Of a stretch of 64,000 nucleotides of DNA, positions 50,266 through 58,336 are shown one piece after another; within the stretch, counting starts at the first letter, position 1, and each line of letters starts with the position of its first letter. This DNA comes from Pantoea rwandensis (GTDB taxonomy: Bacteria > Pseudomonadota > Gammaproteobacteria > Enterobacterales > Enterobacteriaceae). Under the pieces are notes generated by a model, which saw only the letters and a program-made list of their open reading frames with translations, did no database searches and was not told the DNA's origin. Where the stretch lies: contig NZ_MLFR01000021.1 of assembly GCF_002095475.1 (NCBI RefSeq), positions 1 to 64,000 on the forward strand, written 5' to 3'. Made by a program: the position numbers and the translations under genes.

Positions 50266-51291
50266 ATGTTACAGCCCGTCTTGCCGTTTGCCTCCCTGCC
50301 TGACTTCAATAACGAAGTCGCCGGACTTATTCATGGTTACTTGTTCACACCGGAAGCCACCCCACAGCGGTTAAACGCGCGTGAAGCTTCCCAGCTGGCG
50401 AAACAAGACCTGCCCGAGTCATACTTTCTTTGGCTACACATCAACCTCAATCACGCCCGTGCAGAACGCTGGGTTCAGGACCACTTTAGTGTAGATAATG
50501 ATTTTTTCGACGAGATTCATTCTGCCTCACCGCGCACCCGCTTAGCCCATCAAAACGATGCACTGTTAGCGGTGCTGAATGATGTGAGTTTCAGTAAAGA
50601 AGAACGCAGCACCCAAAATGCCACGTTGTGGATATGGTGCTGTGCGCATGTCATCGTCACTGCACGCTATCGGCCGGTGGGCATGATCGAACGTATGCAT
50701 CAGCAGATTGACCATCTCACTTTCGCAGAGCCTGACGCCATGCTGCTATGGCTGCTGGGTGAGCAGGAAGCGCAGCTGGAGCAAGTGGTGCGTCGCTCCA
50801 GTCAGGCGGTGGATGCGATTGAGGAGCGGCTGCTCAGTGCGGCGATAAAAACCAACCGCAGAGAGCTGGGCCATCTGCGGCGCATGTTGTTGCGCGTGCA
50901 GCGGTTGCTGGCACCTGAGCCCGCAGCCCTGTTCCGTTTGCTGAATCGCCCACCTAAGTGGCTAAAGCGCGAGCCACTGAGCGAACTGCGCATCTTTACC
51001 GAAGAATTTAGCGTGGCGCTCAGTGATCTAGCCGGGCTGATGGAGCGCATCCGACTGCTGCAAGAAGAGATCGCCGCCAGCCTGATGGAGCAGAGCAACC
51101 GCACACTGTTTTTACTGACGGTAATTACGGTACTGGCGCTGCCGATCAACATCGTGGCCGGTTTTTTCGGGATGAACGTGGGAGGAATTCCGCTGGCGAA
51201 CAATCCGCACGGTTTCCTGCTGCTGGTGATAGTGGTGTTGGTATTTACGCTGGGGGCCGGTTGGCTGGCGCTTAAGCGGCGGCGGGAATAA
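50266..51291 (+). CDS. CorA/ZntB-family divalent metal transporter
   Basis: 341 aa. A large soluble domain (about 1-280) with coiled-coil helices (LMERIRLLQEEIAASLMEQ) is followed by two C-terminal helices and the signature GFFGMNVGGIPLA. The layout and lack of typical CorA periplasmic MPEL loop are closest to ZntB, a zinc channel or proton-driven importer. Ion specificity cannot be read from the sequence. It is divergent from the phosphate permease; repeats and a terminator follow. Confidence 0.85.
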   Translation: MLQPVLPFASLPDFNNEVAGLIHGYLFTPEATPQRLNAREASQLAKQDLPESYFLWLHINLNHARAERWVQDHFSVDNDFFDEIHSASPRTRLAHQNDALLAVLNDVSFSKEERSTQNATLWIWCCAHVIVTARYRPVGMIERMHQQIDHLTFAEPDAMLLWLLGEQEAQLEQVVRRSSQAVDAIEERLLSAAIKTNRRELGHLRRMLLRVQRLLAPEPAALFRLLNRPPKWLKREPLSELRIFTEEFSVALSDLAGLMERIRLLQEEIAASLMEQSNRTLFLLTVITVLALPINIVAGFFGMNVGGIPLANNPHGFLLLVIVVLVFTLGAGWLALKRRRE

Positions 51292-51302
51292 CCCTGTAGA
51301 TG

Positions 51303-51496
51303 AGCCAATGAGTGCGTATTTAACCTGGTACGCATGAATGCGCCCCCTACGAAATCCGTACTGAACGTTGTAGGGTCGCCATTGATGACGTAATGCCGCT
51401 CACTTAAGGCAAGGAGTGCGTATTTAACCTGGTAAGCATAAATGCCCCCTACGAAAACCGCACCGAACGTTGTAGGGTCGCCATTGATGGCGACCG
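51303..51496 (-). repeat. Two tandem composite palindromic elements (reverse orientation)
   Basis: Copy a: P2 from 51327, P1 from 51374 (47 bases apart). Copy b: P2 from 51431, P1 GGTCGCCATTGATGGCGACC from 51476 (45 apart). Both share GAGTGCGTATTTAACCTGGTA before P2 (shown split at the family tail) and ACGAAA-CCG-AC-GAACGTTGTAGG between. They lie between convergent genes. Confidence 0.85.
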
Positions 51497-51501
51497 GGCA
51501 A

Positions 51502-51533
51502 AAAAAAGCCAGCCGCAATGGGCTGGCTTTTTT
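51502..51533. terminator. Bidirectional terminator between the CorA-like gene and ldtB
   Basis: AAAAAAGCCAGCC-GCAATG-GGCTGGCTTTTTT: stem with A and T tracts on opposite sides. Confidence 0.92.
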
Positions 51534-51557
51534 ACTGCATGGCTAACTAATTAGCGA

Positions 51558-52640
51558 TTACAGGCTGTTGCCGGTCGCTGGTGCGGCCTGAGCAGCAGGC
51601 GCTGCATCAGTCTGCGGTGCAACTGCATTCGCGCCTTGCGGGGTCATCGGCTCTTCTTTCGGCGTTGCGTCAGAAGACTCCTGCACCGGTACCGGCGCTG
51701 GCATCACTTCACCCTGCGGACCGTTGATCTTGGTTGGCATGCCGTTACGCGCCTGGATTGCGTTGTTCACCGCATCCTGGTTGGTGCTGGCATCAGCAAT
51801 CACTTTGGTCACGGCAGCGGTCAGCGTAATCGGCACCACTTCACGCGAGTTGAACTGCTCTTCGGTCGTCGACAGTGGATTGTGCACTTCAACATAACGA
51901 GAACCGTCTGGCTCAACGGTGGCTTTCACCGGCTGATCAATGAACTGCACGCGCGTGCCGACTGGCACGTTGTCGAACAGCCATTTGATATCATCCGCAC
52001 GCAGACGCACACAGCCGTGGCTCACGCGCAGGCCGATACCGAAGTTGGCGTTGGTGCCGTGAACCGCATACAGACGACCGATGTACAGCGCATACAGGCC
52101 CATTGGGTTGTCTGGACCAGCAGGGAACACTGCCGGAATGGTTTCACCGCGCGCAGCATAATCCGCGTGCATGCCTTTGGTCGGCGTCCAGGTTGGACCG
52201 GCTTTTTTACGCTGAACCGTGGTGGTCCAGTTAACCGGCGTGTCTTTACCTAACTCGCCGATACCAATTGGCAGCACGACCACGGTCTTGGTGCCTTTCG
52301 GGTAGTAGTAAAGACGCATTTCCGCACTGTTGATCACGATGCCGTCACGCGGTGCGTCAGGCAGAATCAGCTGCTGTGGGATCACCATCTTGGTGCCTGC
52401 TTTTGGCAGATACACGTCAACGCCCGGATTGGCTTCCAGCATGTTGCTGAGGCCCATCTGGTACTGTGCAGCGAAGGCTTCCAAAGGAAGTCGGCTGTCA
52501 TCAGGTACGGTGATTTCAAGGTTTTCGCCGATCAAACGGCTGTTAGCCGCTGGCAGCGGATACACTACTGCGAATGCCGACTGGCTGAAAGCCGCCAGTA
52601 CCAAGGCGAGTGAAGCGAACGCGCGAATGCTCATTTTCAT
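51558..52640 (-). CDS. ldtB: L,D-transpeptidase LdtB-like (YbiS)
   Basis: About 360 aa. Signal peptide [24 protein letters not shown], a LysM-like part ([24 protein letters not shown]), then the YkuD domain with the catalytic SHGCVRLR. It links Lpp (Braun lipoprotein) to meso-diaminopimelate of peptidoglycan. It is longer than E. coli LdtB: about 55 residues after RNGMPTKI are rich in Pro, Ala, Gln and Glu ([27 protein letters not shown]). Start ambiguous: ATG 52640 chosen, a TTG 52649 and ATG 52634 also exist. Confidence 0.93.
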   Translation of the reverse strand: MKMSIRAFASLALVLAAFSQSAFAVVYPLPAANSRLIGENLEITVPDDSRLPLEAFAAQYQMGLSNMLEANPGVDVYLPKAGTKMVIPQQLILPDAPRDGIVINSAEMRLYYYPKGTKTVVVLPIGIGELGKDTPVNWTTTVQRKKAGPTWTPTKGMHADYAARGETIPAVFPAGPDNPMGLYALYIGRLYAVHGTNANFGIGLRVSHGCVRLRADDIKWLFDNVPVGTRVQFIDQPVKATVEPDGSRYVEVHNPLSTTEEQFNSREVVPITLTAAVTKVIADASTNQDAVNNAIQARNGMPTKINGPQGEVMPAPVPVQESSDATPKEEPMTPQGANAVAPQTDAAPAAQAAPATGNSL

Positions 52641-52838
52641 GTTTTTCAAGTCGTTATGGCCATTTTTCAGGCTTGTCAGTGTGTCGAATCCATCTCGGTC
52701 AGCATGACCGGCTGCGCATTATATGTTCATAGGCGTCAGGATGGGAATCATGATTTTCACTAGCTGATGATACTTTACCCAATTAGCACGATTTACCCGA
52801 CCCATCTCGTTATGATACCGCCCAAAATGTGAATTTTC

Positions 52839-54653
52839 TTAAGGTTGCCACAGCGTCACTTCGTTGCTCAATTTACGATTGAGGAAAAAAGCGGCACTGA
52901 TTAATGCCAGATGTGACAACGCCTGCGGCATATTACCTAACGCTTCACCATGAGTGGTAAATTCCTCGGCATACAATCCCAATGGGTTGGCATAACTCAA
53001 TAGCTTTTCAAACTCAAAATGCGCCTCATGCACGCGCCCGGCTCGTGCCAGACACTCCACATACCAGAAGGAACAGGCGGCAAACGAACCTTCTCCTCCG
53101 GTTAACGCATCGGCAGGCGTTTCGCTAATGTTATAGCGGCGCACTAAACCATCGCTCACCAAGTGGGTTTTGATCGCATCCAGCGTGGCAATCCAGTCGG
53201 GATCGGTTGAGCTAACAAAGCGCACCAGCGGCATCAACAGCATTGAAGCATCGAGGTATTTACCGCCGCGCGTGGCGGTAAAGTGGCCCAGTTCCGGGTT
53301 CCAAAAGTTTTGCCAAATATCCTCGCGGATTTCACTGCGCACGCGGTCCCAGCGCTCATAAGGCATCGGCAATGAACGTTTCAGGCCAAGGCGCAGGGCG
53401 CGGTCCAGCGCCACCCAGCACATCAGGCGTGAGTGCAGGAAGTGTTCTGGCTCGCCGCGCATCTCCCAAATGCCCGCATCAGGTTGATTCCAGTTAGCGC
53501 AGACGTAGTCAATCATGTTGGAAACGTGTCGCCAGCCGCGCTCAGAAATGGCTTCACCGTATTTGTTGGCCAGATAAACCGCGTCCATCAACTCGCCATA
53601 AATATCGAGCTGAGTTTGTCGCCACGCATCGTTGCCGATACGCACCGGACGCGAATTGGCATAGCCAGAGAGATTGAGCAGCTCGGTTTCATGCAATTCT
53701 GTACCACTGTCCAGACGATACATCACTTGTAAATGGGGCGTGTCGTCATGGCTGTGCTCAACGCAGCGGCCCACCCAATGCGTAAAATCGCGGGCCTCTT
53801 CCACATAGCCCAGGCGCATCAGCGCATACATACTGAACGAGGCATCACGGATCCACGATGCGCGATAATCCCAGTTGCGTTCGCCACCCAGCTCTTCCGG
53901 CAAACCAAAAGTGGCCGCGGCGGCAATCGAACCGTGCTGTTTTGAGGTCAAGAGTTTGAGTGCCAGAGCGGATCGCGTCACCATTTCCTGCCAGCGGCCG
54001 CGATAGGTGCTGTGGCTACTCCAGTGACGCCAGTATTGCAGCGTGTCGCTAAAGCATTGCTCGGTGGCGATGTGGGCAACGAAGGGATCCTCATCGCTGC
54101 CAAAGACAAACTCAGCAGAGTCACCGGCTTTGAGGGAAAATTCAGCCACCGCACTGTGGTTTTCACGGGTCATCACCACCGTGGCGCTGAGTCGTAACGT
54201 CGGTTGTCCTTCGGCAATAAATGCGATGCCGCCGGGGCGCAATTCGGTGCTTGTTTCGGCACGCGCATAGTCATGGCGCGGGGCGCACAGCAGGTGAAAA
54301 GTTGCGGAGCCGCGCACCATTTTTACCCGACGCACCAGGCGTGGCACCTTATTGGGTTGATCGCAGATGGGCATGTAGTCGGTGATTTCCGCTACCCCCG
54401 CATCACCCAGCCAGCGAGTTTGTAAAATGTTGGTATCGGGCAGATACAGCTGCTGCTGGCGGGCGTTTTTCCAGTCGGGTGCGAGTGAAAACAGGCCTGC
54501 CTCGTCACCGTCGAGCAGGGCGGCAAACACGGAGGGGCTATCGAGCTCAGGCCAGCAGAGATAATCAATGGTGCCGTCGTTAGCAATCAGGGCACAAGTA
54601 CGTAAATCACCGATTACGCCATGGTCATCTATTCTGCGTTTAATTTTGCTCAT
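52839..54653 (-). CDS. Glycoside hydrolase family 15 protein (glucoamylase/trehalase-like)
   Basis: 604 aa, cytosolic. N-terminal trehalase-like beta domain (IGDLRTCALIANDGTIDYLCWP), then the (alpha/alpha)6 barrel with GGERNWDYRASWIRDASFSMYAL in pieces, DIYGELMDAVY and IWEMRG, and the catalytic base region EEFTTHGEALGNMPQALSHLALI. It should hydrolyse terminal alpha-linked glucose from oligosaccharides or trehalose; exact substrate unknown. Divergent from yohF; GH15 genes near stress and osmolyte genes are common, but no partner is seen here. Confidence 0.9.
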   Translation of the reverse strand: MSKIKRRIDDHGVIGDLRTCALIANDGTIDYLCWPELDSPSVFAALLDGDEAGLFSLAPDWKNARQQQLYLPDTNILQTRWLGDAGVAEITDYMPICDQPNKVPRLVRRVKMVRGSATFHLLCAPRHDYARAETSTELRPGGIAFIAEGQPTLRLSATVVMTRENHSAVAEFSLKAGDSAEFVFGSDEDPFVAHIATEQCFSDTLQYWRHWSSHSTYRGRWQEMVTRSALALKLLTSKQHGSIAAAATFGLPEELGGERNWDYRASWIRDASFSMYALMRLGYVEEARDFTHWVGRCVEHSHDDTPHLQVMYRLDSGTELHETELLNLSGYANSRPVRIGNDAWRQTQLDIYGELMDAVYLANKYGEAISERGWRHVSNMIDYVCANWNQPDAGIWEMRGEPEHFLHSRLMCWVALDRALRLGLKRSLPMPYERWDRVRSEIREDIWQNFWNPELGHFTATRGGKYLDASMLLMPLVRFVSSTDPDWIATLDAIKTHLVSDGLVRRYNISETPADALTGGEGSFAACSFWYVECLARAGRVHEAHFEFEKLLSYANPLGLYAEEFTTHGEALGNMPQALSHLALISAAFFLNRKLSNEVTLWQP

Positions 54654-54771
54654 CCTGCCTCCTTGACTGCATCTGATTGTTAACTATAGACGAAAAGGTT
54701 TTTTCGGCTGGCGCGAGGCACAGAACGATAACTTCTATACTGTGAGGACACCCTTAACGCAGGAGAATGTT

Positions 54772-55551
54772 ATGGCACTCGGAAAACAGAAAGTGGCTGT
54801 CGTGACCGCATCGGATTCCGGCATTGGTCGCGCTTGTGCACTGATGCTGGCGGAAGCAGGTTACACCCTCGGCATTACCTGGCGCTCAGACGAAGAGGGC
54901 GCGCAGGAAACGGCGCGGCTCGTGGAGAGCAAAGGTCAAACGGCACAAGTTCGCCAACTGGACCTGTCCGATCCTGAAGCCGGGGGCAAACAGCTGGCGC
55001 AATTGATTAATTCGTTGGGGCGTATCGACGTCCTGGTCAACAACGCGGGCGTGATGCTCAAAGCCGATTTCCTCGACGTTACCTTTGAGGATTGGCGTAA
55101 GACGTTCAGCGTGGATGTGGATGGTTCCTTTATTTGTGGGCAAATAGCGGCACGCCATATGGTCGATCAGGGCGATGGCGGGCGCATCATCAACATTACC
55201 TCGGTGCATGAGCATACGCCGCTGCCGGATGCCACCGCGTATACGGCGGCGAAACATGCGCTGGGTGGCTTAACCAAATCGATGGCGCTTAGCTTGCTAC
55301 CGCATAACATTCTGGTGAATGCGGTGGCGCCAGGCGCCATCGCGACGGCCATGAACCATTTAACCAACGACCAGGCGCGCAGCACGCGTATGCCGGAAAT
55401 CCCGATTGGCCGTCCTGGCGATACGCGTGAAGTGGCGAGTTTAGTGGCGTGGCTCTGTTCGGAATGGGCGACCTACACCACGGGGCAATCCTTTATTGTG
55501 GATGGCGGCTTTATGCTCGCTAATCCACAGTTTAAAGGCTACCACCACTAG
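54772..55551 (+). CDS. yohF: Short-chain dehydrogenase/reductase YohF
   Basis: 259 aa classical SDR. Nucleotide-binding TASDSGIG (about 12-19), NNAGVM, Ser in IINITSVHEHTPLP and the active YTAAKHAL motif. C-terminal FIVDGGFMLANPQF matches E. coli YohF. Its physiological substrate is unknown. ATG 54772 is 6 bases after AGGAG. Ends overlap convergent yohD by 4 bases. With yohD, yohC, pbpG, dld and bglX it keeps the E. coli order. Confidence 0.93.
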   Translation: MALGKQKVAVVTASDSGIGRACALMLAEAGYTLGITWRSDEEGAQETARLVESKGQTAQVRQLDLSDPEAGGKQLAQLINSLGRIDVLVNNAGVMLKADFLDVTFEDWRKTFSVDVDGSFICGQIAARHMVDQGDGGRIINITSVHEHTPLPDATAYTAAKHALGGLTKSMALSLLPHNILVNAVAPGAIATAMNHLTNDQARSTRMPEIPIGRPGDTREVASLVAWLCSEWATYTTGQSFIVDGGFMLANPQFKGYHH

Positions 55552-56123
55552 CCCGCGCGGCGGTGGTTCCAGCGGCGAATGACGTAACGCAGCACGATGC
55601 CGAACACAATCGCCGCCACTAACCACAGCAGATGTTTTAGATGCTGATCCAGTTTATGCAGCCACGGCGTAATGATTTCCCCGGCAAAATAGCCCAGGGT
55701 GACAAATATCACTGACCAAAGCGCAGCGCCGATCACATTGAGCACAAAGAAACGCAGCGGTTTCAAACGACTGGTGCCAATGATAATGGGCCCGACGATA
55801 CGAAAGCCGTACATAAAGCGCACGCCAATCACGAACAGGCTGGGGCGCTTTTGAATCAGATGGTTGGCTTTACGTATGGTGTCCTGATGTTTACGAAAAC
55901 GGCGCAGAATACGCGTACCGTAACGACGGCCGAGCCAGAACAGTAGCTGGTCGCCAATAATCCCGCCAATCATGGCGGCCAGCACTACGCCGCCGAAATG
56001 CAGCAAGCCTTCATGCGCCGCGACACCGCCCAGTAAAGTGAAGGTTTCCCCTTCGGCAATACAGCCAATCAGCAGGGCCAGATAGCCGTACTGCGTAATT
56101 AATCCATTGATATCGATGTGCAA
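55548..56123 (-). CDS. yohD: DedA-family membrane protein YohD
   Basis: 191 aa. Blocks YGYLALLIGCIAEGETFTLLGG, GGIIGDQLLFWLGRRYG and VIGVRFMYGFRIVGPIIIG are typical of DedA proteins, now linked to lipid scrambling and proton-driven envelope maintenance. The start codon appears to be TTG (56121-56123), 5 bases after a strong GGGAGG; no in-frame ATG or GTG lies nearby. It is divergent from yohC. Confidence 0.92.
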   Translation of the reverse strand: MHIDINGLITQYGYLALLIGCIAEGETFTLLGGVAAHEGLLHFGGVVLAAMIGGIIGDQLLFWLGRRYGTRILRRFRKHQDTIRKANHLIQKRPSLFVIGVRFMYGFRIVGPIIIGTSRLKPLRFFVLNVIGAALWSVIFVTLGYFAGEIITPWLHKLDQHLKHLLWLVAAIVFGIVLRYVIRRWNHRRAG

Positions 56124-56291
56124 ATTTTCCTCCCTGTGGCGAGTGGCTCAGCTAACAGTTTATACGCCAACGGCTTTTTTTGTGCCGCTGTCCGCAAAAA
56201 CAGCAGCGCCGATTATACTTGAAGGGAAGCTGCCTGAGTGAGCCAGCCTGATCGCTGAAGTGGCAGCCCGTCGCATCAGAGGAGTGATTTT

Positions 56292-56879
56292 ATGAATCAT
56301 GTCTGGGGTCTACTGGCGCATCCAAACCAGGAAATGCGCGATATCAAGCAAGAGAACGAGAGCGTTTCGCACCACTACACCCACCATGTTTTGATGATGG
56401 CCGCGATCCCAGTGATCTGCGCGTTTATCGGTACAACACAACTGGGCTGGAATCTGGGCGAAGGGCAGTTTGTTCAACTCAACCTGCTGACCGGCATCGG
56501 TCTTGGCATCCTGTTTTATCTGATTATCTTAGGCGGCGTGGCGGTGATGGGCCGTGTCATTCACTGGATGGCGCGTGATTATCCACAACGGCCAAGCGTT
56601 GCGCGTTGTACGGTATTCGCCGGTTATGTGGCAACGCCGCTGTTTATCAGTGGCTTAGTTGCACTCTATCCGCTGGTGTGGCTGTGTGTATTAGCAGGCG
56701 CTGCGGCGTTGCTTTACACCGGCTATTTACTCTACGTCGGCATACCGGTGTTCCTTAATATCGATCGCCAAGAGAGCTTGCGTTTTTCTGGATCAACCTT
56801 AGCGATTGGTGTTCTGGTGTTTGAGGTGCTGCTGGCGTTAACGGTGGTGCTGTGGGGGTATGGACCGCGTCTTTTTTAG
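56292..56879 (+). CDS. yohC: YohC, Yip1-family inner-membrane protein
   Basis: 195 aa, five hydrophobic spans. MNHVWGLLAHPNQEMRDI, SHHYTHHVLMMAAIPVICAF, GTTQLGWN and FAGYVATPLFISGLVALYP match E. coli YohC. Function unknown. AGAGGAG precedes the ATG, and a terminator follows the stop by 17 bases. Confidence 0.94.
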   Translation: MNHVWGLLAHPNQEMRDIKQENESVSHHYTHHVLMMAAIPVICAFIGTTQLGWNLGEGQFVQLNLLTGIGLGILFYLIILGGVAVMGRVIHWMARDYPQRPSVARCTVFAGYVATPLFISGLVALYPLVWLCVLAGAAALLYTGYLLYVGIPVFLNIDRQESLRFSGSTLAIGVLVFEVLLALTVVLWGYGPRLF

Positions 56880-56895
56880 GATGGAATAAAACAGC

Positions 56896-56927
56896 AAACG
56901 GGAGGCCTTTTGGCCTCCCTGTTTTTT
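56896..56927 (+). terminator. Terminator of yohC
   Basis: GGGAGGCC-TTTT-GGCCTCCC (56900-56919), then TGTTTTTT. Stem of 8 GC-rich pairs and T-tract. Confidence 0.92.
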
Positions 56928-57069
56928 AACGCCCGGAAACAATCTACCTAAGAAATTTCGTAGGGAAATGGGTATGATGCTGCTGCCAGCCCGCATCCCG
57001 TCTGGTTTGATGCGCGCGGCCTGTGTGATTCACACAGCGCAAAACTCCTCACCGGATTTTTTTGACACG

Positions 57070-57999
57070 ATGTCTGTAAAAATGCGTATTTCTTTGCTGT
57101 CGCTGGCGCTGTTTGTCGCTGCGCCGGCTGTTACAACACCGGCACTGGCCGCGCCTGCTGCGCTGTCTAATTTGGCGCCGATTGCTCAACCGCAAATCGC
57201 CTCCGGTAGTGCCATGATTGTCGATCTCGAAACCAACAAAGTGCTGTTCTCTAGCCATCCCGATCGCGTGCGTCCGATTGCGTCACTGACCAAGCTGATG
57301 ACCGCCATGGTGGTGCTGGATGCCAAGCTGCCAATGGATGAGATGCTGTCTGTGGACACTAGCCACACACCTGAAATGCGTGGCGTGTTTTCTCGCGTCA
57401 AATTGAACAGTGAAATCAGTCGCCGCAATATGCTGTTGCTGGCGCTGATGTCGTCGGAAAACCGTGCTGCAGCCAGCCTGGCGCATCACTATCCAGGTGG
57501 TTATGATGCGTTTATCCGCGCGATGAACGCCAAAGCGCGCGCACTGGGCATGACGCATACCCACTATGTTGAACCGACCGGATTGTCGATTCAAAACGTC
57601 TCGAATGCGGAAGATCTGATCAAACTGGTTAAAGCCACGCGCCAGTATCCATTGATTGGTGAACTGAGTACCACCAAGGAAGACACCGCGGTATTTAAGC
57701 ATCCTAACTATGCGTTGCCATTCCGTAACACCAACCATCTGGTTTACAACAATAACTGGCGTATTGCGTTAACCAAAACCGGTTATACCGATGAAGCGGG
57801 ACACTGTTTGGTGATGCGTACGGTCATTAACAACCGTCCGGTGGCGTTGGTGGTGCTGGATGCCTTTGGCAAGTACACCCATTTTGCCGATGCCAACCGT
57901 CTGCGTGACTGGCTTGAAACCGGCAAAGCCGCCCCTGTGCCTGCCGCCGCGCTGGCGTATAAAAAACAGAAATCTTCGCAGACGGCGAATAACGAATAA
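57070..57999 (+). CDS. pbpG: D-alanyl-D-alanine endopeptidase (PBP7)
   Basis: 309 aa. Signal peptide [20 protein letters not shown]...ALA. Serine peptidase S11 motifs: SxxK in [14 protein letters not shown], SxN in [22 protein letters not shown] in [13 protein letters not shown]. It cleaves D-Ala-mDAP cross-links in peptidoglycan. The start MSVKM (57070) is set by the signal peptide; an ATG four codons later is also possible. The upstream frame is not conserved. A repeat element follows. Confidence 0.95.
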   Translation: MSVKMRISLLSLALFVAAPAVTTPALAAPAALSNLAPIAQPQIASGSAMIVDLETNKVLFSSHPDRVRPIASLTKLMTAMVVLDAKLPMDEMLSVDTSHTPEMRGVFSRVKLNSEISRRNMLLLALMSSENRAAASLAHHYPGGYDAFIRAMNAKARALGMTHTHYVEPTGLSIQNVSNAEDLIKLVKATRQYPLIGELSTTKEDTAVFKHPNYALPFRNTNHLVYNNNWRIALTKTGYTDEAGHCLVMRTVINNRPVALVVLDAFGKYTHFADANRLRDWLETGKAAPVPAAALAYKKQKSSQTANNE

Positions 58000-58025
58000 C
58001 CCGGCACCCACAGTGGGCTGTTGTC

Positions 58026-58190
58026 GTCGCCATTCATGGTGTAATGCTTGTTACTTAGGTGCGTTTCGGTCGCCATTAATGGCGACCCTACGTTGCTCCG
58101 TGCGGTTGTTGTAGGGTGCGCATTCATGCGTACCGGGTTAATTACGCACTGATTGGCTTAAGTGAGCGGCATCACGCCGTTTATGGCGAC
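58026..58190 (+). repeat. Most complete composite palindromic element, MITE-like
   Basis: About 165 bp with matching ends (GTCGCCAT at 58026; ATGGCGAC at 58183-58190). Inner inverted blocks: GTAATGCTTGTTACTTAGGTGCG at the left (partial) is mirrored by the complement of GCACTGATTGGCTTAAGTG and AGCGGCATCACGCC at the right. P1 GGTCGCCATTAATGGCGACC (58068-58087) and P2 GGTGCGCATTCATGCGTACC (58115-58134) start 47 apart. It lies between pbpG and the MscS-type gene. Confidence 0.85.
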
Positions 58191-58336
58191 CTTTTTATAA
58201 GCAAAATCCCTTATCGTTAGCACCAATGATTTACCGCTTCATTCCTATAGTTTCCGCTTCGGCTACGCTCTACACTGGCCGCCATTCATGGTTAACTGGC
58301 AATTATCGGCTGTTCTTACGCTGGAATCTTACTCTT

